In this document: in pieces, positions 37,262 to 46,532 of the stretch
How positions within the stretch are numbered: the first letter of the stretch is position 1
Layout: each line of letters begins with the position of its first letter
Assembly (NCBI RefSeq): GCF_001945365.1
Contig: NZ_MSTQ01000006.1
Location: 348,177 to 412,176 of the forward strand
Direction of reading: 5' to 3'
Length of the DNA: 64,000 nucleotides
DNA from: Pseudomonas reinekei
Lineage (GTDB): Bacteria; Pseudomonadota; Gammaproteobacteria; Pseudomonadales; Pseudomonadaceae
Program-made: the position numbers and the translations under genes
Notes under the pieces: model-generated
What the model saw: the letters and a program-made list of their open reading frames with translations, nothing else
Databases searched by the model: none
Told to the model about the DNA's origin: nothing

Positions 37262-39763
37262 ATGATTCGCCGTTCGTTGCCTGCTGTTTTTGCCCTGTTG
37301 TTCGCAACGCCTTTGCTGGCTGCTCCCGCCGGGCAGCAGACGCTGTTCAACTTTGTACGCCCCGCCGACGTGGTCCAGGTGGCGACTCAGGACGCCAGCC
37401 TGCCGCAATCCAACGCCGAGCAAACCCCCGAGGGCGAAGTGTTGCGCCGGGTGACCTTCAACCCGGTCGCCAGGCCGACCCTGCGCCTGACCCCGCAGAC
37501 CGGGGCCTGGGACTGGTCGCAATCGGGGGTGATGAGCCTGCGCATCCAGAGCGCAATGAACTGGGCCGTGACCCTGTACGTGACCATCCAGAGCAACGAT
37601 GGCAAGACACTGGTCAGCCGTGTCGATCTGCCGGCCGGTCCGGCGCAAACCCTGCTGGTGCCGCTGCAGCCGACGTCGCCGCTGAGCCAGGGCATGAAAG
37701 CCGGCCCGCCGATGCCGATGACCGTCGACGGCCAGCGCATTCTGTTGGCCAGCAGCGCCGGTGAGCTGGATCGCCGCCAGGTGGTGTCGGTGAGCGTGTC
37801 GATGGATCAACCGAAAGTGGCCCAGAGCATCTTGTTGGAGCGCTTTGGCGTGCAGGATGGCGAGGCCGTCATCCAAGCCGTGTATGGCGGCCTGGTGGAT
37901 GCTTACGGTCAATCGACCCGGGCCAAATGGCCTGAGAAAGTCAGTAACGATGAACAACTGAAAAGCGCCGCCGCCAAGGAGCAGCAACAGCTGAAAACCT
38001 GGCTGGCCGAGCGCGAGAAGTCTTCACTGGACAAGTTCGGCGGCTGGACCAAAGGCCCGGTATTCAAGGCCAGCGGTTTTTTCCGGACCGAAAAGCGCGA
38101 CGGCCGCTGGTATCTGGTGACACCGCAAGGGCATCCGTTTTATTCGCTGGGGGTCAACACGGTTGCAGCAGACGTCAACCAGACGTACATCGCCGGCCGC
38201 GAGTGGATGTTCGAATCCCTGCCCAAGGCTGAGGAGCCTTTGGCCAGCCATTTCGGCGAAGGGGATAACCGCGGCGGCAACGGTGCCGATCAGGGGCGTG
38301 GCTTCAGCTTCGGTCGCTGGTACGACTTTTACGGGGCCAACTTGCAGCGCCTGTACGGCGACCCCTGCGCACGGGGCAGCGACACCAAGGCCGGTGTTGC
38401 CGCAGCCGCCAAGGCTGACGCGGTAGAGGCAACGGCAGAAAAAGCCGCCGAGCAACCGGTGGTGCCATCGAATGCCGAATCGGGTGTTGCCGAAGCGGCC
38501 AGAACCGATGCCAGCGACGCGAGCGCCGCTAAAACCGTCGAGCCAGCACCTGTCGAACCCTGCAAAGTGGCCTTTGACGAAGAACGCTGGACCGGTCACA
38601 CCCTCGACCGTCTGCAAGCCTGGGGCTTCAACACCGTGGGCAACTGGAGCGCGCCGGCACTGGCCAATGCTGACCGAGTGCCCTACACGTTACCGCTGTC
38701 TATTGTCGGCGATTACGCCAGCATCAGCACCGGCAGCGACTGGTGGGGCGGCATGCCTGACCCGTTCGACCCGCGATTTGCCATGGCCACCGAACGCGCC
38801 GTGGCCATCGCCGCCCGTGATCATCGCGACGATCCATGGCTGATCGGTTACTACGCCGACAACGAACTGGCCTGGGCCGGTCCCGGCGATGACCCGACAG
38901 CCCGTTATGCCTTGGCGTACGGCACCTTGAAAATGACCACGGACGTGCCGGCCAAACGTGCGTTCCTCAAGCAGTTACGCGACAAGTACCGCAATCAGGC
39001 GGGCCTTTCCAAGGCCTGGGGCATTTATCTGCCAGCGTGGGAGTTGATGGAAGACCCGGGTTTCGTGCCGCCGCTGCCGAGCGCCGAGCACCCGGAAATC
39101 GAGGCTGACTTCAAATACTTCCAGAAGGTTTTCGCCGACACCTACTTCAAGACCATTTCCGACTCGCTCAAGTGGCACGCGCCGAACCAATTGTTGCTCG
39201 GCGGCCGTTTTGCCATCAGCACCCCGGAAGCCGTCGAGTCCTGCGCCCAATATTGCGATGTGTTGAGCTTCAACCTGTACACCCTGCAACCGCAGGACGG
39301 TTACGACTTCGCCAAACTGCGCAGCCTGGATAAACCGGTGCTGATTACCGAGTTCAACTTCGGCTCGACCGATCGCGGTCCGTTCTGGGGCGGCGTGACG
39401 CAGCTGGCGAAGGAAGAAGATCGTGGCCCGGCTTACGCGAACTTCCTCAAACAGGCGTTGAACGAGCCGTCTATCGTCGGGGTGCACTGGTTCCAATACC
39501 TCGATCAACCGGTGACCGGGCGTCTGCTGGATGGTGAAAATGGGCATTTTGGTCTGGTGGGGATTACCGATCTGCCGTTCCAGGGTTTTGTCGATAGCGT
39601 GCGCAAGAGCAACCTCTCGGCCATTGATCAGTTGGCCAGGGACGCCGAGAAGGCAGCAGCCGAGGCGAACAAAGTCAGTCATGACGCTGAGGGTGGCCGA
39701 GAGGCCAGTGCCGGTAAAGGACCGGGGAAGGGGGCTGGTGGGCATTCTGGCAAAGGCCATTAA
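37262..39763 (+). CDS. Secreted GH-A-clan-like glycoside hydrolase (annotated as beta-agarase-like in relatives)
   Basis: Exported protein of 833 aa. Signal peptide MIRRSLPAVFALLFATPLLA. N-terminal beta-sandwich region to about residue 230; catalytic TIM-barrel-like region from about 255. Candidate acid/base Glu535 in YYADNELAW and nucleophile Glu697 in LITEFNFGST, the usual clan GH-A pair. A low-complexity Ala/Lys/Glu-rich insert of about 60 residues (375-432), bordered by Cys on both sides (DPCARGS, EPCKVAF), breaks the barrel. The tail is Gly/Lys/His-rich. Substrate unknown. ATG 37262 is preferred over TTG 37232 because the signal peptide starts there. Confidence 0.8.
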   Translation: MIRRSLPAVFALLFATPLLAAPAGQQTLFNFVRPADVVQVATQDASLPQSNAEQTPEGEVLRRVTFNPVARPTLRLTPQTGAWDWSQSGVMSLRIQSAMNWAVTLYVTIQSNDGKTLVSRVDLPAGPAQTLLVPLQPTSPLSQGMKAGPPMPMTVDGQRILLASSAGELDRRQVVSVSVSMDQPKVAQSILLERFGVQDGEAVIQAVYGGLVDAYGQSTRAKWPEKVSNDEQLKSAAAKEQQQLKTWLAEREKSSLDKFGGWTKGPVFKASGFFRTEKRDGRWYLVTPQGHPFYSLGVNTVAADVNQTYIAGREWMFESLPKAEEPLASHFGEGDNRGGNGADQGRGFSFGRWYDFYGANLQRLYGDPCARGSDTKAGVAAAAKADAVEATAEKAAEQPVVPSNAESGVAEAARTDASDASAAKTVEPAPVEPCKVAFDEERWTGHTLDRLQAWGFNTVGNWSAPALANADRVPYTLPLSIVGDYASISTGSDWWGGMPDPFDPRFAMATERAVAIAARDHRDDPWLIGYYADNELAWAGPGDDPTARYALAYGTLKMTTDVPAKRAFLKQLRDKYRNQAGLSKAWGIYLPAWELMEDPGFVPPLPSAEHPEIEADFKYFQKVFADTYFKTISDSLKWHAPNQLLLGGRFAISTPEAVESCAQYCDVLSFNLYTLQPQDGYDFAKLRSLDKPVLITEFNFGSTDRGPFWGGVTQLAKEEDRGPAYANFLKQALNEPSIVGVHWFQYLDQPVTGRLLDGENGHFGLVGITDLPFQGFVDSVRKSNLSAIDQLARDAEKAAAEANKVSHDAEGGREASAGKGPGKGAGGHSGKGH

Positions 39764-39883
39764 AGCGGTTGCCGCAGGCTGCCTTCAGTTGACCTGACCG
39801 CCCAGCCTGCCCCTGTTCCCAAAACCCTCAAGGGCTGGAACAATGCGGCCCACTTTACAGAACGTTTTTCCGGGGAGTTGCGG

Positions 39884-41029
39884 GTGCAGATTCAGGGTCA
39901 TTACGAGCTTAAGTTCGAGGCAGTGCGCGAAGCGTTCGCGGCATTGTTCGACGATCCCCAGGAACGTGGCGCGGCGTTGTGCATCAAAATTGGCGGTGAA
40001 ACCGTGCTCGACCTCTGGTCCGGCACCGCTGACAAGGATGGTGCCGAGGCTTGGCACAGCGACACCATCGCCAACCTGTTCTCTTGCACCAAGACCTTCA
40101 CCGCCGTCACCGCCTTGCAATTGGTGGCCGAAGGCAAGTTGCAACTGGATGCCCCGGTTGCCCGTTACTGGCCTGAATTTGCCGCCGCTGGCAAAGAAAC
40201 CGTGACCCTGCGCCAACTGCTCTGCCATCAGGCCGGCTTGCCGGCATTGCGTGAGTTGCTGGCGCCCGAAGCGCTTTATGACTGGCAGACCATGGTCGAC
40301 GCCCTGGCCGCCGAAGCGCCCTGGTGGACGCCGGGTGAGGGCCACGGTTATGCGGCCATCACCTACGGTTGGCTGGTTGGCGAATTGCTGCGCCGGGCCG
40401 ACGGGCGCGGTCCGGGTGAATCTATTATGGCGCGGGTCGCCAAGCCGCTGGGTCTGGATTTCCACGTCGGCCTGGCCGATGCAGAATTCCATCGCGTGGC
40501 GCACATCGCCCGCGGCAAGGGCAACGTCGGCGATGCCGCCGCCCAGCGCCTGTTGCAAGTGACGATGCGTGAGCCCACGGCCATGACCACCCGAGCGTTC
40601 ACCAACCCGCCTTCGGTGCTGACCAGCACCAACAAGCCGGAATGGCGGCGCATGCAGCAACCGGCGGCCAACGGCCATGGCAATGCGCGCAGCCTGGCCG
40701 GGTTCTACGCCGGTTTGCTCGACGGCAGCCTGCTGGAAAGCGAAATGCTCGACGAACTGACCCGCGAGCACAGCCTCGGCGAGGACAAGACGCTGCTGAC
40801 CCGTACCCGTTTTGGTCTGGGTTGCATGCTTGATCAACCGGATGTGGCCAACGCAACATTCGGCCTGGGCCCACGAGCGTTCGGGCATCCGGGCGCCGGT
40901 GGCTCCATCGGCTTTGCTGACCCGGAGCACGATGTGGCTTTCGGTTTCGTGACAAATACACTGGGGCCGTACGTCTTGATGGATCCGCGCGCACAAAAGC
41001 TTGTGCGGGTACTGGCCACTTGTCTGTAA
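39884..41029 (+). CDS. Beta-lactamase-fold serine esterase (EstB/class C type)
   Basis: Predicted cytoplasmic esterase of 381 aa. Nucleophile motif SCTK (SxxK) in ANLFSCTKTFTAVT, Tyr motif in GYAAITYGWLVGE, and HPGAGGS near the C-terminus corresponding to the KTG region. I use GTG 39884, six bases after GGGGAG; a TTG at 39878 is also in frame. It has no signal peptide, so it is not a secreted beta-lactamase. Confidence 0.87.
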   Translation: MQIQGHYELKFEAVREAFAALFDDPQERGAALCIKIGGETVLDLWSGTADKDGAEAWHSDTIANLFSCTKTFTAVTALQLVAEGKLQLDAPVARYWPEFAAAGKETVTLRQLLCHQAGLPALRELLAPEALYDWQTMVDALAAEAPWWTPGEGHGYAAITYGWLVGELLRRADGRGPGESIMARVAKPLGLDFHVGLADAEFHRVAHIARGKGNVGDAAAQRLLQVTMREPTAMTTRAFTNPPSVLTSTNKPEWRRMQQPAANGHGNARSLAGFYAGLLDGSLLESEMLDELTREHSLGEDKTLLTRTRFGLGCMLDQPDVANATFGLGPRAFGHPGAGGSIGFADPEHDVAFGFVTNTLGPYVLMDPRAQKLVRVLATCL

Positions 41030-41144
41030 AACCTGCTGAGGGTTCCGGGAGCTGGAACCCAACAGCCTTTTCAGTTTCAAAGCGTCTGTTTATGCGGGCC
41101 AATCCGGCCTGATTTTTTTATGACTTCATTTTTGTGGATATCCA

Positions 41145-42236
41145 ATGTCAACCAAACCCACCCTCGCTTTGGCACTGTGCTTCGCTATTACCGGTTGCGC
41201 ACAGAATCCTAAAAATGATGCAGACGGCGGCAGTTGGTGGCCGTTTGGCTCTTCCGACAAAGTTGCCGCGAAAGATCCTGCGCCGGCCCCGCTGAAACCT
41301 GCCGCCAGCGCTCCGGTGGCCAAGACTGAAAGCACCAGCCCCTGGTACTGGCCGTTCGGCTCCGATGACGACGCGAGCAAAACGGCTGCCAAAGCGGAAG
41401 TCAAACCTGAAGCCAAACCCGCCGCTGTCGCCAAGGCCGATGCCGAAGCAGGTGGCAAGTGGTGGTGGCCGTTCGGTGGCAAAGAGCAGAGCACCGCCAA
41501 AGTCGTGCCGATGCCTGATCCGAAAGTCACCCAGGCCTGGCTTGACGACTACGAACCGCGCCTGCGTGCCGCGATCAAGGACAGCAACCTGCAACTCGAG
41601 CGCCGTGAAAACGTACTGGTGGTGACGGCGCCGGTCGAAGGCTCGTTCAACCCGGATCGCCCGGCCATGTTGTTACCGGTAACCCTCGGTCCGTTCACCC
41701 GTGTCGCGAAAATCCTCGAAGTCGATCCGAAGACGGCCGTATTGGTACTGGGCCACAGCGATACCTCGGGCGCAGCGCCGGCCAACGTCAAGTTGAGCCA
41801 GGAACGTGCTCAAGCGGTCGCCGCGATCTTCCGTCTCAGCGGCCTGCAACGTGATCGCCTGATGCTGCGCGGCATGGGCAGTGAAGCGCCGCGTGCGGCC
41901 AACGACAGCGTTGAAGGGCGCGCCTTGAACCGTCGCGTGGAACTGCTGGTGACCCCGCAAAACACCATGGTCGCCTTGCTGAGCAAGTACAACATGCCGG
42001 CTCCGGCGCCAGTCACCCTGGTGGCTGCCCAAGACATCAAACCGGTCGCCAAGCCTGTAACCCCGGCCCCGGCCGCGAAGAAGGCTGCAGTGCCTGCCGC
42101 GAAAAAAGCACCGGCCAAGAAAGCCGCGGCCAAGAAGACCCCGGCTAAAACAGCGACTCCGGCGAAAAAGACTGCACCGGCCAAAGCCGCTGCCGACACC
42201 AAGAAAGTCGCGGCCGCCGATTCCACAAAGAAGTGA
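41145..42236 (+). CDS. OmpA-family lipoprotein with WWPFG repeats and a histone-H1-like tail
   Basis: Protein of 363 aa. Lipobox ITGC (Cys18). Three aromatic repeats: WWPFGS at 31-36, WYWPFGS at 67-73 and WWWPFGG at 106-112, separated by Ala/Lys/Pro-rich linkers. An OmpA-like domain (about 120-265) contains NVKLSQERAQAVAA and LNRRVELL, the peptidoglycan-binding segment. The last ~70 residues are Lys/Ala/Pro-rich (AAKK/PAKK repeats), like histone H1 or AlgP tails. The RBS is weak. pdxH follows 24 bases later. Confidence 0.88.
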   Translation: MSTKPTLALALCFAITGCAQNPKNDADGGSWWPFGSSDKVAAKDPAPAPLKPAASAPVAKTESTSPWYWPFGSDDDASKTAAKAEVKPEAKPAAVAKADAEAGGKWWWPFGGKEQSTAKVVPMPDPKVTQAWLDDYEPRLRAAIKDSNLQLERRENVLVVTAPVEGSFNPDRPAMLLPVTLGPFTRVAKILEVDPKTAVLVLGHSDTSGAAPANVKLSQERAQAVAAIFRLSGLQRDRLMLRGMGSEAPRAANDSVEGRALNRRVELLVTPQNTMVALLSKYNMPAPAPVTLVAAQDIKPVAKPVTPAPAAKKAAVPAAKKAPAKKAAAKKTPAKTATPAKKTAPAKAAADTKKVAAADSTKK

Positions 42237-42260
42237 TTCGTTAACCAAAAGGAATGCGCC

Positions 42261-42908
42261 ATGACCAAGGCCCTGGCTGATATGCGTCGCGACTACACCC
42301 GTGATGGCCTGACCGAGGCGCAAGCCCCGGCCGAGCCGTTTGCGCTGTTCCACCAGTGGTTTGCCGATGCGGTGAAAACCGAACAGGCACCGGTAGAAGC
42401 GAACGCCATGACCTTGGCCACGGTCGACCCGGACGGTCGGCCGCATTGCCGTATCCTGCTGCTCAAGGGCCTGGACGAAAAAGGCTTCACTTTCTTCACC
42501 AATTACGACAGCGCCAAGGGCCAGCACCTGGCGGCGAATCCGTTCGGGGCCATGACGTTTTTCTGGCCGACCCTGGAACGCCAGGTTCGGATTGAAGGAC
42601 GGGTGGTGAAGGTCACGCCTGCAGAGTCCGATGCCTATTATCAGGTTCGTCCGCTGGGCAGCCGCCTGGGCGCCTGGGCATCACCGCAAAGCCGAGTGAT
42701 TGCCGATCGCGGGGAACTGGAGAAATTGCTCAAGGAAACCGAGCAACGCTTCAGCGATACCCAGCCACACTGCCCTGAACATTGGGGGGGGTACCGCCTC
42801 TTGCCCGAGCGCATCGAGTTCTGGCAGGGGCGTTCCAGCCGCCTTCACGACCGCCTCAACTACCGCCTGCAGGGCGCCGACTGGATTCTTGAACGTCTGG
42901 CACCCTGA
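42261..42908 (+). CDS. pdxH: Pyridoxamine 5'-phosphate oxidase
   Basis: FMN-dependent enzyme of vitamin B6 synthesis and salvage that makes pyridoxal 5'-phosphate, 215 aa (E. coli 218). Conserved segments: [40 protein letters not shown], and the C-terminal [26 protein letters not shown] upstream of the ATG. Possibly co-transcribed with the OmpA-type gene 24 bases upstream. Confidence 0.97.
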   Translation: MTKALADMRRDYTRDGLTEAQAPAEPFALFHQWFADAVKTEQAPVEANAMTLATVDPDGRPHCRILLLKGLDEKGFTFFTNYDSAKGQHLAANPFGAMTFFWPTLERQVRIEGRVVKVTPAESDAYYQVRPLGSRLGAWASPQSRVIADRGELEKLLKETEQRFSDTQPHCPEHWGGYRLLPERIEFWQGRSSRLHDRLNYRLQGADWILERLAP

Positions 42909-42913
42909 GCAGT

Positions 42914-43150
42914 CTACCGCTCGAGATAACCTGCCGCAGCGGCCTCCAGCCATTGCGGCAGGTCTCGACGCCTGATCTTCTGCGTCCGGGCAATGGCCAG
43001 TTGCTGGAGCATGAACGCTTTTTTCCGTTCGTCATGCCCTGCCAGCGCTAGCGCCAGATCGCGGTCCATCCAGCGTCTGATTCGCACGTACAGCCACCCG
43101 TGGAAGTACAGGCCAGCGACAGTCGTGACGACAATGATAAAGTAATCCAT
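42914..43150 (-). CDS. Small membrane protein of unknown function
   Basis: A 78-aa ORF with one hydrophobic N-terminal segment (MDYFIIVVTTVAGLYFHGWL) followed by a basic, helical cytoplasmic tail. Convergent with pdxH, 5 bases apart. No domain recognised; I believe a similar gene is found beside pdxH in other pseudomonads. Confidence 0.7.
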   Translation of the reverse strand: MDYFIIVVTTVAGLYFHGWLYVRIRRWMDRDLALALAGHDERKKAFMLQQLAIARTQKIRRRDLPQWLEAAAAGYLER

Positions 43151-43316
43151 GAAAATCCTCGGCCAGCGGCGCAGATTGCCGAAATTGCCGCTAATGTGTG
43201 ATGAGTTCGCGCCGGCCCTGTACGGGAACTGAATGAAATCATTTTTATCCGGGCGATGCCGTGACAGGCGTCAAGCTGCGGAGTTTAATGAATACCTGTC
43301 CTTTGGAGTTGATGCT

Positions 43317-43781
43317 ATGCGTAAGTCTGTTCTGCTGGTTGCTTCTTTTTCCACGATGGCGATGTTGCTCACTGGTTGCCAATCGAGCCTGACCGGTGAC
43401 TCGTACTCCCGTGACGAAGCGCGTCGCGTGCAGACGATTCGCATGGGGACCATCGAAGCGCTGCGCCCGGTAAAAATCGAAGGCACCAAAACCCCGATCG
43501 GCGGCCTCGCCGGGGCAGCCGTTGGCGGCGTGGGCGGTAGTGCCATTGGTGGCGGTAAAGGCAGCATCGTTGCTGCGGTCATCGGCGCCGTCGCCGGCGG
43601 CCTGATTGGCTCGGCCACCGAAGAAGGCCTGACCCGCACCCAGGGCGTGGAAATTACCGTTCGCGAAGACGACGGCAGCATGCGCGCCTACGTGCAACAG
43701 GTTCAGGAAAACGAAGTGTTCCGTGTCGGCGAACGTGTGCGCATTGCCACGGTTGATGGCACCAGCCGCGTTTCGCACTAG
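43317..43781 (+). CDS. SlyB-like glycine-zipper outer-membrane lipoprotein
   Basis: Lipoprotein of 154 aa: lipobox LTGC (Cys about 21) and a glycine-zipper 2TM domain (PIGGLAGAAVGGVGGSAIGG followed by GAVAGGLIGS), then a C-terminal beta domain (GVEITVREDDGSMRAYVQQ). Such Pcp/SlyB proteins sit in the outer membrane and are used in envelope homeostasis. The ATG at 43317 has GGAG upstream. A strong terminator follows. Confidence 0.9.
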   Translation: MRKSVLLVASFSTMAMLLTGCQSSLTGDSYSRDEARRVQTIRMGTIEALRPVKIEGTKTPIGGLAGAAVGGVGGSAIGGGKGSIVAAVIGAVAGGLIGSATEEGLTRTQGVEITVREDDGSMRAYVQQVQENEVFRVGERVRIATVDGTSRVSH

Positions 43782-43802
43782 GCGCAAACGAGTAACAAAC
43801 CA

Positions 43803-43837
43803 AAACCCCGATCAGGTGACTGATCGGGGTTTTTTAT
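43803..43837. terminator. Bidirectional terminator between glycine-zipper gene and nhaA
   Basis: AACCCCGATCAG pairs with CTGATCGGGGTT, followed by a T-run. Confidence 0.88.
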
Positions 43838-43875
43838 TGTTTGTAGCGCAGGCTCGGGCCGAAAATTAATTCAGG

Positions 43876-45063
43876 TTATGCGATACGGGACTCATGCTTA
43901 CGGCTCGCCATCGCCGTCACCGCATAACCAATCAACGCCGCCAGTATCGAACCGGTCAAAATCCCCATCCGGTCCATCCCCGCGTAGTCGCTGACACCCG
44001 GCTCAAAGGCCAGGGAGCCGACAAACAGGCTCATGGTAAAGCCGATGCCACAGAGAATCGCGACGCCCAATATCTGACCCCAATTGGCGCCTTGGGGCAG
44101 GGCGGCGATGCCGATCTTGACGGCCAGCCAGGTCAGGCCGAACACACCGACGGTCTTGCCCAGCAACAGGCCGACAGCGATGCCCATCGGTACGTCGTGG
44201 GTGAAACTGTCGACGGTGACGCCGCTCAGCGACAACCCCGCGTTGGCGAAAGCGAACAGCGGCAGGATGCCGTAGGCCACCCACGGGTGCAGTGCGTGTT
44301 CGAGCGTCAGCAGCGGCGACGGCTCGGCGTTTTTCGTGCGCAGCGGGATACAGAACGCCAGGGTCACACCGGCCAGCGTGGCGTGCACGCCGCTCTTGAG
44401 CACGCAGACCCAGAGGATCAGACCAATGATCATGTAAGGCCCGAGCTTGGCCACCCCGAGCCGGTTCATGCCGATCAGTGCCGCGATGCAGGCTGCCGCC
44501 AGCGCCAGGGACACGGTCGACAATGCGCCGGAGTAGAAAATCGCAATGATGATAATCGCGCCCAGGTCGTCGATGATCGCCAGGGTCATCAGGAACAGTT
44601 TCAGCGACACCGGCACCCGTTTGCCCAGCAGCGCCAGTACACCCAACGCAAACGCGATGTCGGTGGCGGTTGGAATGGCCCAACCACTCAGGGCCGCCGG
44701 GTTGTCGCGGTTGAGGAACCAGTAGATCAGCGCTGGCACGACCATGCCGCCGATTGCCGCCGCGCCGGGCAGGACAATCTGTGACGGCCTGGCAAGCTGG
44801 CCGTCGAGGACTTCGCGCTTCACTTCCAGACCGATCAGCAGGAAGAACAAGGCCATCAGGCCGTCGTTAATCCACAGCAGCAGCGGCTTGGCGATTTTCA
44901 GCGCGCCGACCTGGGCCACCACGGGAGTGTCCAGCAGGCCGTTGTAGAGCCACGACAGCGGCGAGTTATTGATAATTAAAGCCAGAACGGCTGCGGCGAT
45001 CAGTAACAGACCGCTGGCAGCTTCCAACTGAAAGAAACGCGTGAAAGTGCTACGCAGAGGCAA
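43876..45063 (-). CDS. nhaA: Na+/H+ antiporter NhaA
   Basis: Inner-membrane antiporter of 395 aa exchanging Na+ or Li+ for H+, for pH and salt tolerance. The ion-binding pair is in [16 protein letters not shown] (equivalent to E. coli Asp163/164). [15 protein letters not shown] and the C-terminal [12 protein letters not shown] are typical. The upstream region is AT-rich and divergent from the PLP-enzyme gene. Confidence 0.95.
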   Translation of the reverse strand: MPLRSTFTRFFQLEAASGLLLIAAAVLALIINNSPLSWLYNGLLDTPVVAQVGALKIAKPLLLWINDGLMALFFLLIGLEVKREVLDGQLARPSQIVLPGAAAIGGMVVPALIYWFLNRDNPAALSGWAIPTATDIAFALGVLALLGKRVPVSLKLFLMTLAIIDDLGAIIIIAIFYSGALSTVSLALAAACIAALIGMNRLGVAKLGPYMIIGLILWVCVLKSGVHATLAGVTLAFCIPLRTKNAEPSPLLTLEHALHPWVAYGILPLFAFANAGLSLSGVTVDSFTHDVPMGIAVGLLLGKTVGVFGLTWLAVKIGIAALPQGANWGQILGVAILCGIGFTMSLFVGSLAFEPGVSDYAGMDRMGILTGSILAALIGYAVTAMASRKHESRIA

Positions 45064-45301
45064 GGTCGCTCTCCATCGATAAATTCAAAAGGTGGCACAC
45101 CCTAACCTGTACCGTTTGTTGTTAAAACAAAAGTTATATTCTTTTTTGTTATATGCCGTTACGGTCGAAAGGTCGACATGGACCTGAGCCTAGCAGTTGC
45201 CGGACGTATTGAAGCTCAGCTGTATCTGTGCGGGATGTCGGATTTTTCCTAAGCTTCAGGGCTGAGCCTTGCGACAAGGCCGACTCAACGAGAAAACCAC
45301 C

Positions 45302-46396
45302 ATGAGCGACAATCGACAGTGGGCCCGCGAAGCCATCCGCATCATCGAAGCCGACTTCCAGCGCAGCGCCGACACCCATCTGATTCCTTTGCCGCTGCCG
45401 GGTTTTCCGGGCATTGACCTGTATTTCAAGGACGAGTCCAGCCATCCCACCGGCAGCCTCAAGCACCGACTGGCGCGCTCGCTGTTCCTCTATGCGCTAT
45501 GTAACGGCTGGCTCAAACCCGGCGCGCCGGTGATCGAGGCGTCCAGCGGTTCGACGGCGATCTCCGAGGCATACTTTGCGCGTTTGCTTGGCCTGCCGTT
45601 TATTGCGGTGATGCCGGCCACCACCTCAAAGGAGAAGATTGCACAGATCGCTTTCTATGGCGGCAAGAGCCATCTGGTGGACGATCCGACGCAGATCTAT
45701 GCCGAGTCCGAGCGCCTGGCGCGCGAGCACGACGGACACTTCATCGATCAGTTCACCTACGCCGAACGCGCCACCGACTGGCGGGCGAACAACAACATTG
45801 CCGAATCGATCTTTCATCAGATGCGCTTCGAGCAGCACCCCGAGCCGAGCTGGCTGATTTCCAGCCCTGGCACCGGCGGTACCACCGCCACTCTGGGCCG
45901 CTACGTTCGCTATCGCCAACATGGTACCCGGGTGCTTTGCGCCGATGCCGAGCGTTCGGTGTTTTTCGATTACTACCTGACCGGCGATGCCAGCCTGCGC
46001 CTGGACCACGGCTCGCGAATCGAGGGCATTGGTCGGCCACGGGTGGAAGCGTCGTTCCTGCCCAAGGTGATCGATGCCATGGTCAAGGTCCCGGACGCAC
46101 TGTCGCTGGCGGCAATGCATTACCTGGCTGAGCGGTTGGGTCGGCATGTGGGCGGGTCGAGCGGCACCAACCTGATCGGTGCGCTGATGGCTGCGCAGCC
46201 AATGAAAGCGGCAGGGGAGACGGGGTCGATGGTGGCGATTTTGTGTGACGGCGGCGAGCGTTATGCCACGACCTATTACGATCAGGATTGGCTTAAGGCG
46301 CAAGGGTATGAGTTGAGCGGGTTGATAGATGCGGTTGCTGCGACGGTCGAGCGCGGCGAGCCGCTGCCGAACACGGTGCTGCGAGCCAATATCTGA
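45302..46396 (+). CDS. PLP-dependent cysteine synthase/cystathionine beta-synthase-fold enzyme
   Basis: Fold type II PLP enzyme of 364 aa. The Schiff-base Lys is in HPTGSLKHRLARS; the phosphate loop is SSPGTGGTTATLGRY; VIEASSGSTAISEAYFARLLG is the substrate loop. ATG 45302. The partner metabolite is not clear; it resembles cysteine synthase A or a D-cysteine desulfhydrase, and pseudomonads have the canonical CysK/CysM elsewhere. Confidence 0.85.
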   Translation: MSDNRQWAREAIRIIEADFQRSADTHLIPLPLPGFPGIDLYFKDESSHPTGSLKHRLARSLFLYALCNGWLKPGAPVIEASSGSTAISEAYFARLLGLPFIAVMPATTSKEKIAQIAFYGGKSHLVDDPTQIYAESERLAREHDGHFIDQFTYAERATDWRANNNIAESIFHQMRFEQHPEPSWLISSPGTGGTTATLGRYVRYRQHGTRVLCADAERSVFFDYYLTGDASLRLDHGSRIEGIGRPRVEASFLPKVIDAMVKVPDALSLAAMHYLAERLGRHVGGSSGTNLIGALMAAQPMKAAGETGSMVAILCDGGERYATTYYDQDWLKAQGYELSGLIDAVAATVERGEPLPNTVLRANI

Positions 46397-46413
46397 CGGG
46401 CAGAAGAAACAAA

Positions 46414-46506
46414 GGGTGGGAGCGAGCCTGCTCGTGAAGCGGCAGACCAGTCAACATCCGTGTTGAATGTCACTCCGTCTTCGCGAGCAGGCTCGCTCCC
46501 ACAGGG
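46414..46506. repeat. REP inverted pair (GGAGCGAGCCTGCTCG type)
   Basis: GGGTGGGAGCGAGCCTGCTC at 46414 and the inverse arm GAGCAGGCTCGCTCCCACAG ending at 46505, between convergent genes. Confidence 0.82.
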
Positions 46507-46532
46507 TTTTGCATTTAATCCAGGAATGCAGG

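Noticed and set aside
45115..45154. AT-rich direct and inverted repeats upstream of nhaA
   Set aside because: Short (6-7 bp) arms in AT-rich DNA are expected by chance; not strong enough to call an operator.
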